Positions 11,576-21,626 are shown, numbered from the stretch's first letter. The stretch: DNA of 64,000 bases from Periplaneta americana (GCF_040183065.1 NC_091118.1:212824529-212888528), one strand, 5' to 3'. Numbers and translations are program-made. Notes: generated from the sequence alone by a model not told the origin.

Positions 11576-12560
11576 CAGAGTGATTTATATAGAACTGACA
11601 CATTTCTTTCATTAATTGTTTCAAAACGAATTGTGCTAGCGACAACTTATTATACCTAAAATATAGAGGAATTTTGGGAGATTATTTACCTCTATAGCAA
11701 ATGTTGAAAATGTCCTCCATCCTGCATAAGGCACAACTCAACACGTCGTTCCATGTTACTGGCCACTCGTTGGAGGACTCTGTTGTCAATAGCTTGAATC
11801 TCCTGTGTGATGTTGTGCTTCAGATCGTCCAATGTCTGGGGACGTGTGGCGTAAACCCTGTCTTTTAAGTAACCCCATAGAAAGAAGTCCGGCGTTGTCA
11901 AATCCGGAGATCTCGGTGACCACAGGTTCCTGGAAATTATTCGGTCGTCAAAGAAACTTGCAATTAGTTCCATGGATTCATTTGTTGTATGGCATGTAGT
12001 GCCATCTTGCTGAAAATATCCTTGACTCAGCTCTACATCGTCCAGTTGCTCAACAAACTCCATGAAAATCAGTCGGTACTCTGCAGTGTTCACAGTCTAG
12101 TTAAAAAAAATTGGCCCCACTATTCTCTGTGCGGATATTGCGCACCAAACTCCGATTTTAACCGGGTGCATAGGTGCTTCATGGATGACATGTGGATTTT
12201 CGATGGCCCAATGGCGTGAGTTCTGTGAGCTCACATAACCGGATAAATGGAACCATGCTTCATCTGTGAACCATGTGATGGACAATATGGCAGGATTTTG
12301 CACAATGAACGTCTGAAACCAACGACAATAATTCAATCTTTTATCCTTATCTGGTTCAAATAGCTGAAGAACAACCGTAACCCTATATGGCTTTAGGCTG
12401 CCAACAATAGGAATAAAACATAAACATCTGCGCATCTAGTGACAAGGAATCGAAACTCCAGAACATTCTGCTTAATTTGGTGCTAAAATTGGGTCATTGA
12501 ATGAATTTCCAACGGAATAATTAAAGAAAGAAATATGTCAGTTCTATATAAATCACTCTG
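11576..12560 (-). mobile_element. mariner-like transposon, internally deleted
   Basis: Inverted ends of about 40 bp (CAGAGTGATTTATATAGAAC) are each flanked by TA (11574-11575, 12561-12562). The 985-bp body encodes the catalytic half of a transposase on the minus strand but not the N-terminal DNA-binding region. Confidence 0.92.
11692..12435 (-). pseudogene. mariner-like transposase, catalytic domain
   Basis: DDE-type transposase of the IS630/Tc1/mariner group, which would cut and paste the element at TA sites. In order on the minus strand: FTDEAWFHLSGYV (first catalytic D), WCAISAQRIVGPIFF, YFQQDGTTCH (second D), and SPRSPDLTTPDFFLWGYLKD (third D). I count 38 residues between the second and third aspartates, unlike the 34 of classical mariner, so it belongs to a sister lineage. 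One in-frame TAG (12097-12099) separates two open halves in the same frame. The start of the protein is missing; the N-terminal module of a related element is seen at 34857-35030. Confidence 0.9.
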
Positions 12561-12562
12561 TA

Positions 12563-13386
12563 TTTAGGCTACATTTAGAAGTGTGCATGTTAGCTGAACT
12601 ACAGTATGCTAACAAAACATTAAAATTAAGGTCGTTATATGCTTTTGTTGCATGATCAATCAAAATTACTAAACACAATCAGTTATAAAGGATTATCCTT
12701 GTTGCTTCAACCATGTTTCATATGCTGTTCTTTTAAATTATTTACAGTTGTTGCACTTTCTTTTTACTGAGCATGTCCTTGAAGTATTTTTTTCTCGGTC
12801 TTCCACTTTCTTTTGGCAAGCATTTTCCATTCTAATATATTAACGGACGTGCGTTCGATTCCCGCTTCGGCTCATTACCTGGTTGGGGTTTTCTTCCGAG
12901 GTTTTCCCCAACCGTAAGGAGAATGTCAGGTAATCTATGGCGAAACCTCGGCCTCATATCGCCAAATACCATCTCGCTATCACCAATTCCATCGACTCTA
13001 AACAATCCAGTAGTTAATAAAGCGTCGTTAAATAACCAAGTAAAATATATATATTAATAACAAAAAATATGTTGTCTGATAGCACGTATGATCAATTAAT
13101 TTTATTATTTTTTTATAATTTCTTCATTGAAGTTCTATTTTATTTTATCATCCTTAAAATTAATTTTGAAATCTATTTGATTACATGGTTCTGGCAGTAA
13201 TGGGAGATTTTCAGTTTCTTTCTGCATTGCAACTTTACTCTCATTAAAATCGTTTCGTGCCAGTAAATGCAAAGGAATTTTACAATGTTACATTATTTTG
13301 TTTGGATAAAACTTCTGCACATTTAAAGGAGAAAAGTAAAATTCTTTCAATAATATATTCATTATCATAATACATTTCTCTGTTAA
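12563..13386. other. no gene seen; SINE and AT-rich spacer
   Basis: Apart from the SINE at 12846-13040 there is only AT-rich sequence with no recognisable ORF. Confidence 0.4.
12846..13040 (+). mobile_element. SINE family A, 5'-truncated
   Basis: Starts inside the head just before box B (GTTCGATTCCCGC), then the common body ATTACCTGGTTGGGGTTTTC and the tail AAAGCGTCGTTAAATAACCA, ending in a TA-rich run. Confidence 0.85.
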
Positions 13387-13402
13387 ATTCACTGAGCATA
13401 TA

Positions 13403-14275
13403 CTTACTTATTTAGTTACTGGTTTTAAGGAACCCGGAGGTTCATTGCCGCCCTCACATAAGCCCGCCATTGGTCCCTATCCTGAGCAAGATTAATCCAT
13501 TCTCTATCATCATATCCCACTTCCCTCAAATCCATTTTAATATTAACTTCCCATCTACGTCACGGCCTCCCTAAAGGTCTTATTCCCTCCGGCCTCCCAA
13601 CTAACACTCTATATGCATTTTCTGGATTCGCCCATACGTGCTACATGCCCTGCCCATCTCAAACGTCTGGATTTAATGTTCCTAATTATGTCAGGTGAAG
13701 AATACAATGCGTGCAGTTCTATGTTCTGTAACTTTCTCCATTCTCCTGTAACTTCATCCCTCTTAGCCCCAAATATTTTCCTAAGCACCTTATTCTCAAT
13801 CACCCTTAACCTATGTTCCTCTCTCAGAGTGAGAGTCCATGTTTCACAACCATACAGAAGAACCGGTAATATAACTGTTTTATAAATTCTAACTTTCAGA
13901 TTTTTTGACAGCGGACTGGATGATAAAACCGAATAATAACAGGCATTTCCCATATTTATTCTGTGTTTAATTTCCTCCCGAGTATCATTCACATTTGTTA
14001 CTGTTGCTCCAAGATATTTGAACTTCTCCAACTTTTCAAAAGATAAATCTCCAATTTTTATATTTCCATTTCGTACAATATTCTGGTCACGAGACATAAT
14101 CATATACTTCGTCTTTTCGGGATTTACTTCCAAACCTATCTCTTTACTTGCTTCAAGTAAAATTCCCGTGTTTTCCCTAATCGTTTGTGGATTTTCTCCT
14201 AACATATTCACGTCATCCGCATAGACAAGCAGCTGATGTAACCCGTTCAATTCCAAACCCTCTCTGTTATCCTGG
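13403..14275 (-). mobile_element. LINE copy a (5'-truncated, RT C-terminal part)
   Basis: Non-LTR retrotransposon fragment with a 16-bp target duplication (13387-13402 and 14276-14291, one mismatch). Minus-strand frame 13609-14256 contains the reverse-transcriptase active-site motif VYADDVNML near its start, then [18 protein letters not shown] and [14 protein letters not shown] 3' block coding [18 protein letters not shown] is damaged here (13540-13610). Compared with the copy at 45603 it lacks a few codons near 13905-13920 (SVLSSSP instead of SVEKLLSSS). The 3' end is TTAAAACCAGTAACTAAATAAG. The clade (RTE/CR1-like) is not resolved. Confidence 0.9.
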
Positions 14276-14291
14276 ATTCACTGAGTATATA

Positions 14292-14470
14292 GGGAATTAA
14301 AGCAATGGTTTTCCCAAAACACGCTGTATAATGTTTCATATAAAACAATTTTTATCTCGGAAAGAAAGCAAAAAGGAGCAAAATTGTATTTAATTTTTTA
14401 TTTGAAATATCTCAAAGAATAACCTCCTGAAATTAATAACAGTACATAGGTTCATTCTGTATAATGTATA
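14292..14470 (-). repeat. dispersed repeat N, copy 1
   Basis: Minus-strand equivalent of 41640-41830 and 62640-62830 (shared: ATGAAACATTATACAGCGTG and GGGAAAACCATTG). Non-coding; class unknown. Confidence 0.65.
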
Positions 14471-14555
14471 CAGCCTAATTTACAGTATTTTGTATCGGTG
14501 ATCGCTTCTGTCCAGGAAAAATGTTACACTCTTCTGATAGCATTTGAAGTACTAA

Positions 14556-14734
14556 CACAGTCTAGTATACAGTCATGAAGCTTGAGTTTACGAGGGTACT
14601 AGGAACAAAAGACTGTGCAGGTACTATTTCGCATTGTCTCTAATGAGGCGATAGTAGCGATCCTAGTGGTTAGCAACTATTTATGTATGCATATTTACTA
14701 CGTATTGAACTTCGTCACTATATATTAGACTGTG
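14556..14734. mobile_element. MITE family P, diverged copy
   Basis: CACAGTCTAG left end, CTAATATA...GACTGTG-type right end, same interior (ATGAGGCGATAGTAGCGATC). Flanks GTACTAA and GTACTCT match at 5 of 7 bases. Older than the 6.9-7.4 kb copies by its substitutions. Confidence 0.75.
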
Positions 14735-15155
14735 GTACTCTGTCTCGCTTTGTCTACGAACACGGGGTGATTTGAAGGTCAATCAGCTGGTACTTCTTCA
14801 ACATCATTGCTGTAGTGTGTATAGCCTACTGCACACGGAGTTCATCCTCTTACTTTTTGTATAAATAAACCAGAACCATTTCAGTATTTGGTGCATAATC
14901 CTTGTGCAAGAAGGGGACGTATTGTACATAATAGGCTACTCGTGGGATTAAATGTATCCAGACAATTTTTTTCACGTTACAGTACGCTACTTTCTATATT
15001 ACTCAATGTTTTCGAACCTACGAACGCGTGCGTATGTGCATGTAAACATATCTTTTTTTGATTGTAAAATTACAGTAGGCATTTATTATTATTAAATCTT
15101 AAAATTAACAATAATTACACAAACCTGGCGTTATTAAAGACTTCGCACAACTTGC
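14735..15155. other. no gene seen
   Basis: Unique-looking AT-rich sequence without ORF or repeat that I recognise. Confidence 0.4.

Positions 15156-15207
<52 letters not shown>
15156..15207. repeat. (AAT)n microsatellite, about 17 units
   Basis: Uninterrupted AAT run that ends exactly at the 5' border of LINE copy b; AAT units resume after the LINE tail at 15760-15769. Confidence 0.95.
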
Positions 15208-15693
15208 CTGTAGCACGTATGGGTGAATCCAGAAATGCATATAGAGTGTTAGTTGGGAGGCCGGAGGGAAAAAGACCTTTGGGGAGGCCGAGACATAGAT
15301 GGGAAGATAATATTTTATTTTATTGGGTTATTTTACGACGCTATATCAACATCTAGGTTATTTAGCGTCTGAATGAAATGAAGGTGATAATGCCGGTGAA
15401 ATGAGTCCGGAGTCCAGCACCGAAAGTTACCCAGCATTTGCTCGTATTGGGTTGAGGGAAAACCCCGGAAAAAACCTCAACTAGGTAACTTATCCCGACC
15501 GGGATTTGATCCCGGGCCACCTGGTTTCGCGGCCAGACGCGCTGACCGTTACTCCACAGGTGTGGACTTAGGATAATATTAAAATGGATTTGAGGGAGGT
15601 GGGATATGATGATAGAGACTGGATTAATCTTGCTCAGGATAGGGATCAATGGCGGGCTTATGTGAGGGCGGCAATGAACCTCCGGGTTCCTTA
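15208..15693 (+). mobile_element. LINE copy b, split by a SINE
   Basis: Same family as the copies at 13403 and 45603, only the last 230 bp or so (TGTAGCACGTATGGG to GGGTTCCTTAAAAG). A family B SINE (15315-15571) interrupts it within GATAATATT. AAT units on both sides suggest insertion into an AAT microsatellite. Confidence 0.9.
15315..15571 (-). mobile_element. SINE family B inserted in LINE copy b
   Basis: Full-length copy flanked by GATAATATT (15306-15314 and 15572-15580), the LINE's own sequence duplicated on insertion. The SINE is therefore younger than this LINE copy. Confidence 0.93.
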
Positions 15694-15694
15694 A

Positions 15695-15737
<43 letters not shown>

Positions 15738-15754
15738 CAAGTAAGTAAGTAAGT
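15695..15754 (+). repeat. (AAGT)n LINE tail expanded to about 15 units
   Basis: Other copies end with two to four AAGT units; here the tail has grown to about 60 bp with one AAGC variant. The tetranucleotide tail is the 3' signature of this LINE family. Confidence 0.9.
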
Positions 15755-15769
15755 ACGAGTAATAATAAT

Positions 15770-16225
15770 CCAGGATCCTGTTAAGAATTCGCGTTAAGCG
15801 CCGGAAAGCCAACTCTGGAAGTGGACGTAGTTAGAACCTCTATTTATTTTTCTATGGTTAGAACCACAAGTGTTCATTTTACCGCTGAGTGCTAAACGCC
15901 ACACGCCATCACTGTCAACGACCACAACTTTGTGCCCTCTGCGTCTTGGCGAGATCAAAGAGCTGCCAACCTCAATCTTGTTGATTTCTCTGCCCGAAGT
16001 AATTCCCATGGTTCCAAGAAGCCGTGTTTGAATGCCAGACCACTGAAACTTGGTGAGCAAGTGTGGTGATTACAGTTGCTAGACAATCTTACCGTCCTCG
16101 TCAAAGGAATAGCACAGCGACTGGAGTGCTACAACGTTCTGGTCTCCCACTTACACCCGTAGGTTGTTTTCGCTATGAATGTTGATATTGCTTTCATACA
16201 ATAAGTGAAATTCTGAATTTGGTTT
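15770..16225. other. unrecognised moderately GC-rich segment
   Basis: A minus-strand frame of 88 codons (15794-16060) has mixed composition (GTMGITSGREINKIEVGSS...) but I recognise no family, and no splice or promoter signal clearly frames it. It could be part of an old gene copy or an unknown repeat. Confidence 0.25.
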
Positions 16226-16460
16226 TCTCGGGGAGGGGTTGTCACGGTGGTTACGTGGATCAGAGTTTCGCTGGTTCAACACCGGCCGAGAGCGGTGTAT
16301 TTTAAGGGTAATTAATGTCCGCCTCCTTGGTCTTGAAGCTCCTGATCAAGGTGCTTGGGTTCGATTCCCGGTCGTGAAGTCAGGGGGATTTAATTCGGGC
16401 CTCTTCACGGGGACTGGTTGTCTGTCCATTGTCCCAATGGGTGTGGTGTCTCCCAATATT
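16226..16460 (+). mobile_element. SINE-like unit with two tRNA-like boxes
   Basis: A first box pair (GTCACGGTGGTTACGTGG and TGGTTCAACACC, to 16283) is followed by a second head with a clear box B GGGTTCGATTCCCGG (16358-16372) and a GGGCCTCTTCACGGGG body. It may be a dimeric head or two nested SINEs; no target duplication found. Confidence 0.5.
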
Positions 16461-16610
16461 TTTCGATTGCTGGTAAAATTCATGCTCTGGGAATAATAAG
16501 TTAATTAAATAGTAAAATATCGCTGCAATCGAAAAGTATTGGGAATAAATTTGATTAAGGAACAAAAGAAAGTTTCCTTTCCAGGCAGGATTCGAACCAT
16601 GAAAGTCTTA

Positions 16611-17503
16611 AGGCTGGTTCACAATAAACCGGAAACGAGAATCGGAACGAAAACGAAAACGGTAAAATTGTTAAAATGTGTACATTTAAATGTGAGCATT
16701 CACAATTAACGAAAAGCTTGTCGGAGCCCGGGATCGGGAACGGAGAGTTGGCCAAGTTTCAACTTTGGCGTTCACGACTCCGATCACAGCCCACTAGATT
16801 CATTCTATTGCCATCTAAAAGCTATTTTGTCGTCGTATATTTTGTAGCAAGAAGACCGTGACATAACCTATGCATTATTTTGTTCTGTGCTGTGCATCAT
16901 GGAGCAAGTTTTATTTGATGAGATTCTAATATTGAGTGTTGAGGAAAATCCTCACGTTTACGATAAGCGGCGCGCCTCGTATGAAGATGAGAAAATGAAG
17001 GAGAATACGTGGCTTTCAACAGCTGCATCTTTGAACACCGATCGGAAGTGAATCATATTTTATTACTGTATTGGTTGTATTACACACTACATATTCATGC
17101 TTCAATTCAATAACTACTGTTGTGTTCATCTTTGTTCTATTACAAATGTTTCTTCTCTAATTATTTTACGTTATGGTAGACTTAAAACAGGTTGTGATAA
17201 TAAAGATGCATGGGCATATTTATAGTACCGTACCTAATGAAATGTTTCAGTTGAAATTTCGAAGTTGGTTAACCTGTGTTTATGTTGGCTGCCTTGTACT
17301 CATGAGAGAACGCCATTGGTTAATTATACACAAATAACATCAGAATGCGTAATATCGACTCTACATATCGTTATTGACATACATATCGATATGCATAGTC
17401 GTCTACGTTCTCGGTTTATTGTGAATCAAAAATTTTCATATTCACGTCCTCTGCTTCTCGTTTTCATTCTGGTTCTCGTTCCCGGTTTATTGTGAACCAG
17501 CCT
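16611..17503. mobile_element. PIF/Harbinger-type transposon
   Basis: Inverted ends AGGCTGGTTCACAATAAACC with further matches to about 30 bp, flanked by TTA on both sides (16608-16610, 17504-17506), the duplication typical of this superfamily. It carries a short MADF-like ORF but no DDE nuclease, so it is non-autonomous or internally deleted. Confidence 0.9.
16899..17051 (+). CDS. MADF-like 50-residue ORF of Harbinger element
   Basis: The ATG follows a 5' leader inside the transposon and the frame stays open for 50 codons. The segment LSVEENPHVYDKRRASYED followed by KENTWLSTAASL matches the first two helices of MADF (Myb/SANT-like) DNA-binding domains. In PIF/Harbinger elements such a protein normally accompanies the transposase and helps bind the ends; here the third helix and any downstream part are missing. 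It could be a first exon whose partner exons were lost. Whether it is translated is unknown. Confidence 0.65.
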   Translation: MEQVLFDEILILSVEENPHVYDKRRASYEDEKMKENTWLSTAASLNTDRK

Positions 17504-17545
17504 TTAGTTACCAGTCTATCGTGCTCTAGAGTGAACAAGGCTCTG

Positions 17546-18116
17546 AAATCAGCTACAAGGGTCGGTCCGTTTTTTTTTGCAACTACTGTACATAAAATGT
17601 AATTTTGTACAAAGATGTTAGTTCCGTGAATTTACAAAATACAGACACAAGTTGCGGTATTTTACATGTTTGGTTATACTTGTAAAACAGAACGAATGTT
17701 ATTACCAAATGTGAGAAGTTCGTACCATAACTGTTAAGTTGTGTGAGCTTGGACTATACATCTACCGAATGAACTATAGTGACGCAGCTCTCAACATCAA
17801 CAAACCAGCAAAACAAACATGTGCAGTCGGGTGGTAACCAAACGGATCTTTATGCCAATAATCCATGGCCTTAGAATCAGAAACAAAATGAACAATTACC
17901 ATTGTGTAAAAAAAAAAAAACGATGATAATTGACAATTACATTCTTCGTAATTTTCAATGTAAAATAATTTACTCATGCAAATAAGAATAACAAACAAAA
18001 TACGTAATAATATGTATCTAGCCTTGTTACAGTTAACAATAATTTAGATTTTCAGTTCATAAAAAGTGCACTTTTCTATGTCCAGGAAAATATTTGTATA
18101 CTGGAAATGTTCGTTC
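17546..18116. other. no gene seen
   Basis: AT-rich sequence between the Harbinger/SINE composite and the tRNA-like array. Poly(A) of 12 at about 17909. No ORF with recognisable motif. Confidence 0.4.
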
Positions 18117-18258
18117 TTTGAATAATTTCAAGGAAAATTTGTTCCGGGGCCGGGTATCGATCCCGGGACCCTTCGCTTAGCGCGCGAACGCTCTACCGAC
18201 TGAGCTACCCCAGGGACTATACACGCCACCGTGACAATTTTTCCTTGAAATTATTCAA
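18117..18258. repeat. inverted left cap of the tRNA-like array
   Basis: A minus-oriented piece of the array unit (3' flank plus tRNA-like sequence, 18117-18222) is followed after about 8 bp by plus-oriented 3' flank (from 18231). The outer parts form 25-bp inverted arms (TTGAATAATTTCAAGGAAAA and complement) with the inverted tRNA-like gene in the loop. Confidence 0.85.
18142..18214 (-). tRNA. tRNA-like sequence, inverted copy
   Basis: Same 73-nt cloverleaf as the nine plus-strand copies, here on the minus strand, with anticodon-loop GCGCTAA instead of GCGCTGA. Confidence 0.7.
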
Positions 18259-18438
18259 ACCTACTTTACAGGGAGCTATGACCTGAAAGCGAGATTTGCA
18301 TAATACATTCGTTACTGGAGGTACGTTAACAGAAAGCCACAATTTAAGTCACACAGCATTGTGTGCACTCGAAGTTGAGTTCTGGCGTCTTGTCAGCTCA
18401 TGTGAGTTGTGTGGATAGAAAGGATGTTGTGTATAGTT

Positions 18439-18511
18439 CCTGGGGTAGCTCAGTCGGTAGAGCGTTCGCGCGCTGAGCGAAGGGTCCCGGGATCGATACC
18501 CGGCCCCGGAA
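18439..18511 (+). tRNA. tRNA-like sequence, copy 1
   Basis: Reference copy. D stem GCTC/GAGC, anticodon stem TTCGC/GCGAA and T stem CCGGG/CCCGG pair perfectly, and the acceptor pairs at positions 4-7 with weaker 1-3 (or TTCC/GGAA with one bulged T). Loop GCGCTGA gives anticodon GCT at 34-36 but has C33 in place of the usual U33, and T54 is A. GCT would be Ser, yet there is no long variable arm, so this is tRNA-like, not a confident tRNA. Confidence 0.7.
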
Positions 18512-18715
18512 CAATTTTTTCTTGAAATTATTCAAACCTACTTTACAGGGAGCTATGACCTGAAAGCTAGATTTGCATAATACATTCGTTACTAGAGGTA
18601 CGTTAACAGAAAGCCACAATTTAAGTCACACAGCATTGTGTGCACTCGAAGTTGAGTTCTGGCGTCTTGTCAGCTCATGTGAGTTGTGTGGATAGAAAGG
18701 ATGTTGTGTATAGTT

Positions 18716-18788
18716 CCTGGGGTAGCTCAGTAGGTAGAGCGTTCGCGCGCTGAGCGAAGGGTCCCGGGATCGATACCCGGCTCCGGAA
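18716..18788 (+). tRNA. tRNA-like sequence, copy 2
   Basis: D-loop C to A (AGTAGG) and acceptor C67 to T, which leaves a G-U pair. Stems are retained. Confidence 0.7.
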
Positions 18789-18992
18789 CAATTTTTTCTT
18801 GAAATTATTCAAACCTACTTTACAGGGAGCTATGACCTGAAAGCGAGATTTGCATAATACTTTCGTCACTAGAGGTACGTTAACAGAAAGCCACAATTTA
18901 AGTCACACAGCATTGTGTGCACTCGAAGTTGAGTTCTGGCGTCTTGTCAGCTCATGTGAGTTATGTGGATAGAAAGGATGTTGTGTATAGTT

Positions 18993-19065
18993 CCTGGGGT
19001 AGCTCAGTCGGTAGAGCGTTCGCGCGCTGAGCGAAGGGTCCCGGGATCGATACCCAGCCCCGGAA
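18993..19065 (+). tRNA. tRNA-like sequence, copy 3
   Basis: T stem carries CCCAG instead of CCCGG, which breaks one pair (C50-A64). Otherwise as copy 1. Confidence 0.65.
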
Positions 19066-19269
19066 CAATTTTTTCTTGAAATTATTCAAACCTACTTTAC
19101 AGGGAGCTATGACCTGAAAGCGAGATTTGCATAATACATTCGTTACTAGAGGTACGTTAACAGAAAGCCACAATTTAAGTCACACAGCATTGTGTGCACT
19201 CGAAGTTGAGTTCTGGCGTCTTGTCAGCTCATGTGAGTTGTGTGGATAGAAAGGATGTTGTGTATAGTT

Positions 19270-19342
19270 CCTGGGGTAGCTCAGTCGGTAGAGCGTTCGC
19301 GCGCTGAGCGAAGGGTCCCGGGATCGATACCCGGCCCCGGAA
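19270..19342 (+). tRNA. tRNA-like sequence, copy 4
   Basis: Identical to copy 1 over the cloverleaf. Confidence 0.7.
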
Positions 19343-19546
19343 CAATTTTTTCTTGAAATTATTCAAACCTACTTTACAGGGAGCTATGACCTGAAAGCGA
19401 GATTTGCATAATACATTCGTTACTAGAGGTACGTTAACAGAAAGCCACAATTTAAGTCACACAGCATTGTGTGCACTCGAAGTTGAGTTCTGGCGTCTTG
19501 TCAGCTCATGTGAGTTGTGTGGATAGAAAGGATGTTGTGTATAGTT

Positions 19547-19619
19547 CCTGGGGTAGCTCAGTCGGTAGAGCGTTCGCGCGCTGAGCGAAGGGTCCCGGGA
19601 TCGATACCCGGCCCCGGAA
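19547..19619 (+). tRNA. tRNA-like sequence, copy 5
   Basis: Identical to copy 1 over the cloverleaf; the spacer has TTAAAATTATTC in place of TTGAAATTATTC. Confidence 0.7.
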
Positions 19620-19823
19620 CAATTTTTTCTTAAAATTATTCAAACCTGCTTTACAGGGAGCTATGACCTGAAAGCGAGATTTGCATAATACATTCGTTAC
19701 TAGAGGTACGTTAACAGAAAGCCACAATTTAAGTCACACAGCATTGTGTGCACTCGAAGTTGAGTTCTGGCGTCTTGTCAGCTCATGTGAGTTGTGTGGA
19801 TAGAAAGGATGTTGTGTATAGTT

Positions 19824-19896
19824 CCTGGGGTAGCTCAGTCGGTAGAGCGTTCGCGCGCTATGCGAAGGGTCCCGGGATCGATACCCGGCCCCGGAA
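19824..19896 (+). tRNA. tRNA-like sequence, copy 6
   Basis: Anticodon loop GCGCTAT instead of GCGCTGA; stems intact. Confidence 0.7.
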
Positions 19897-20100
19897 CAAT
19901 TTTTTCTTGAAATTATTCAAACCTACTTTACAGGGAGCTATGACCTGAAAGCTAGATTTGCATAATACATTCGTTACTAGAGGTACGTTAACAGAAAGCC
20001 ACAATTTAAGTCACACAGCATTGTGTGCACTCGAAGTTGAGTTCTGGCGTCTTGTCAGCTCATGTGAGTTGTGTGGATAGAAAGGATGTTGTGTATAGTT

Positions 20101-20173
20101 CCTGGGGTAGCTCAGTCGGTAGAGCGTTCGCGCGCTGAGCGAAGGGTCCCGGGATCGATACCCGGCCCCGGAA
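20101..20173 (+). tRNA. tRNA-like sequence, copy 7
   Basis: Identical to copy 1 over the cloverleaf. Confidence 0.7.
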
Positions 20174-20377
20174 CAATTTTTTCTTGAAATTATTCAAACC
20201 TACTTTACAGGGAGCTATGACCTGAAAGCGAGATTTGCATAATACATTCGTTACTAGAGGTACGTTAACAGAAAGCCACAATTTAAGTCACACAGCATTG
20301 TGTGCACTCGAAGTTGAGTTCTGGCGTCTTGTCAGCTCATGTGAGTTGTGTGGATAGAAAGGATGTTGTGTATAGTT

Positions 20378-20450
20378 CCTGGGGTAGCTCAGTCGGTAGA
20401 GCGTTCGCGCGCTGAGCTAAGGGTCCCGGGATCGATACCCGGCCCCGGAA
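20378..20450 (+). tRNA. tRNA-like sequence, copy 8
   Basis: Anticodon stem 3' strand GCTAA instead of GCGAA, breaking one pair. Confidence 0.65.
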
Positions 20451-20654
20451 CAATTTTTTCTTGAAATTATTCAAATCTACTTTACAGGGAGCTATGATCT
20501 GAAAGCTAGATTTGCATAATACATTCGTTACTAGAGGTACGTTAACAGAAAGCCACAATTTAAGTCACACAGCATTGTGTGCAATCGAAGTTGAGTTCTG
20601 GCGTCTTGTAAGCTCATGTGAGTTGTGTGGGTAGAAAGGATGTTGTGTATAGTT

Positions 20655-20727
20655 CCTGGGGTAGCTCAGTCGGTAGAGCGTTCGCGCGCTGAGCGAAGGG
20701 TCCCGGGATCGATACCCGGCCCCGGAA
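20655..20727 (+). tRNA. tRNA-like sequence, copy 9
   Basis: Identical to copy 1 over the cloverleaf; its downstream spacer diverges after about 30 bp, marking the array's right end. Confidence 0.7.
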
Positions 20728-21031
20728 CAATTTTTTCTTGAAATTATTCAAACCTGCTTTACAGGGAACTACTACCTGAAAGCCAGATTTGTTCGTTTTT
20801 TGTCAAAGATGTAACTGGGGCTAATCCGAAATATGATGCACTATTCCTTACAGTATCACAAAGTGAACAACAGCATTGTGTATAACTTGTAATAGTGCAT
20901 TTCGTGTATGGCACACAACATTAAACCCATCATTTGTTTCAAGAACACTTTTAATTTTTTGCTTTAATGACTATTGGGACTTCTGCGGATTGGTATATAC
21001 ATATATTTGAACAATAATTATTATTCTTCCA

Positions 21032-21292
21032 AGCCACCGGCGTGGCTCAGTCGGTTAAGGCGTTTGCCTGCCGGTCTGAAGTTGCGCTCGGGCGCGGGTT
21101 CGATCCCCGCTTGGGCTGATTACCTGGTTGAGTTTTTTCCGAGGTTTTCCCCAACAGTAAGGTGAATGCCAGGTAATCTATGGCGAATCCTCGGGCTCAT
21201 CTCGCCAAATAACATCTCGATATCACCAATCTCATCGACGCTAAATAACCTCGTAGTTGATACACCGTCGTTAAATAACCAACTTAAAAACA
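21032..21292 (+). mobile_element. SINE family A, full length
   Basis: 12-bp target duplication ATTATTCTTCCA (21020-21031, 21293-21304). Head with GTGGCTCAGTCGGTTAAGGC (box A) and GGGTTCGATCCCCGC (box B), body ATTACCTGGTTGAGTTTTTT, tail with ACCGTCGTTAAATAACCAAC. Confidence 0.93.
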
Positions 21293-21304
21293 ATTATTCT
21301 TCCA

Positions 21305-21437
21305 CATCTCGCTGCTGGGTAACTTTCGGTGCTGGACCCCGGACTCATTTCACTGGCATTATCACTTTCATCTCATTCAGACGCTAAATAACCTAAGCTG
21401 TTCATAAAGCGTCGTAAAATAACCTACTAAAATAAAA
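21305..21437 (+). mobile_element. SINE family B, 3' half
   Basis: Begins in mid-body (GCTGGGTAACTTTCGGTGCT) and continues to the GCGTCGTAAAATAACC tail and A-rich end. Confidence 0.85.
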
Positions 21438-21626
21438 AAATCCAAATCTCGCGGCGTCAGTCATTTCTATATTTCTGAGTGCAGCACAGTGACTGCTGAA
21501 GGCAATTGTTTGAAGGGATATTGAAACATATCAACATCATACAAAGATCGAGAATGCAAAACATTATGTCTATTTTGAGTCAAATTTTGAAGTAGATTGT
21601 TACTCTTGATTGTTCTAACCCCATAC

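Larger units (their letters stand above)
16565..17545 (-). mobile_element. SINE head split by a Harbinger element
   Basis: On the minus strand the 5' half of a tRNA-like head (GCCTTGTTCACTCTAGAGCA, then GACTGGTAAC) lies at 17507-17545 and its box B half (ATGGTTCGAATCCTGCC) at 16580-16607. The 893 bp between them are the transposon below. Confidence 0.75.
18228..20790 (+). repeat. 277-bp tandem array of tRNA-like units, about 9 copies
   Basis: Each unit is a 73-nt tRNA-like sequence plus a 204-nt spacer; starts are exactly 277 bp apart from 18439 to 20655, and units differ by only a few substitutions. Every unit has box A (TAGCTCAGTCGG), box B (GGGATCGATACCC) and a TTTTTT run about 5 nt after the cloverleaf, i.e. 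all parts of an RNA polymerase III gene. The same 3' flank (CCCCGGAACAATTTTT..CTTGAAATTATTC) occurs alone at about 51942-51975, so the unit probably began as a dispersed SINE that became tandem. The last unit decays after 20760. Confidence 0.95.

Noticed and set aside
15794-16060. 88-codon minus-strand ORF as a gene
   Set aside because: No domain recognised and no convincing splice or start context.
18398-20558. Repeated 73-codon minus-strand ORFs
   Set aside because: They are the reverse complement of the tRNA-like units; repeated only because the DNA is repeated.
18439-20727. Functional tRNA-Ser(GCT) cluster
   Set aside because: Anticodon GCT would mean Ser, but there is no long variable arm, U33 is C, T54 is A and position 1-72 does not pair; kept as tRNA-like only.
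18117-20790. CRISPR-like array
   Set aside because: Units are 277 bp and contiguous, with no variable spacers; the genome is eukaryotic.
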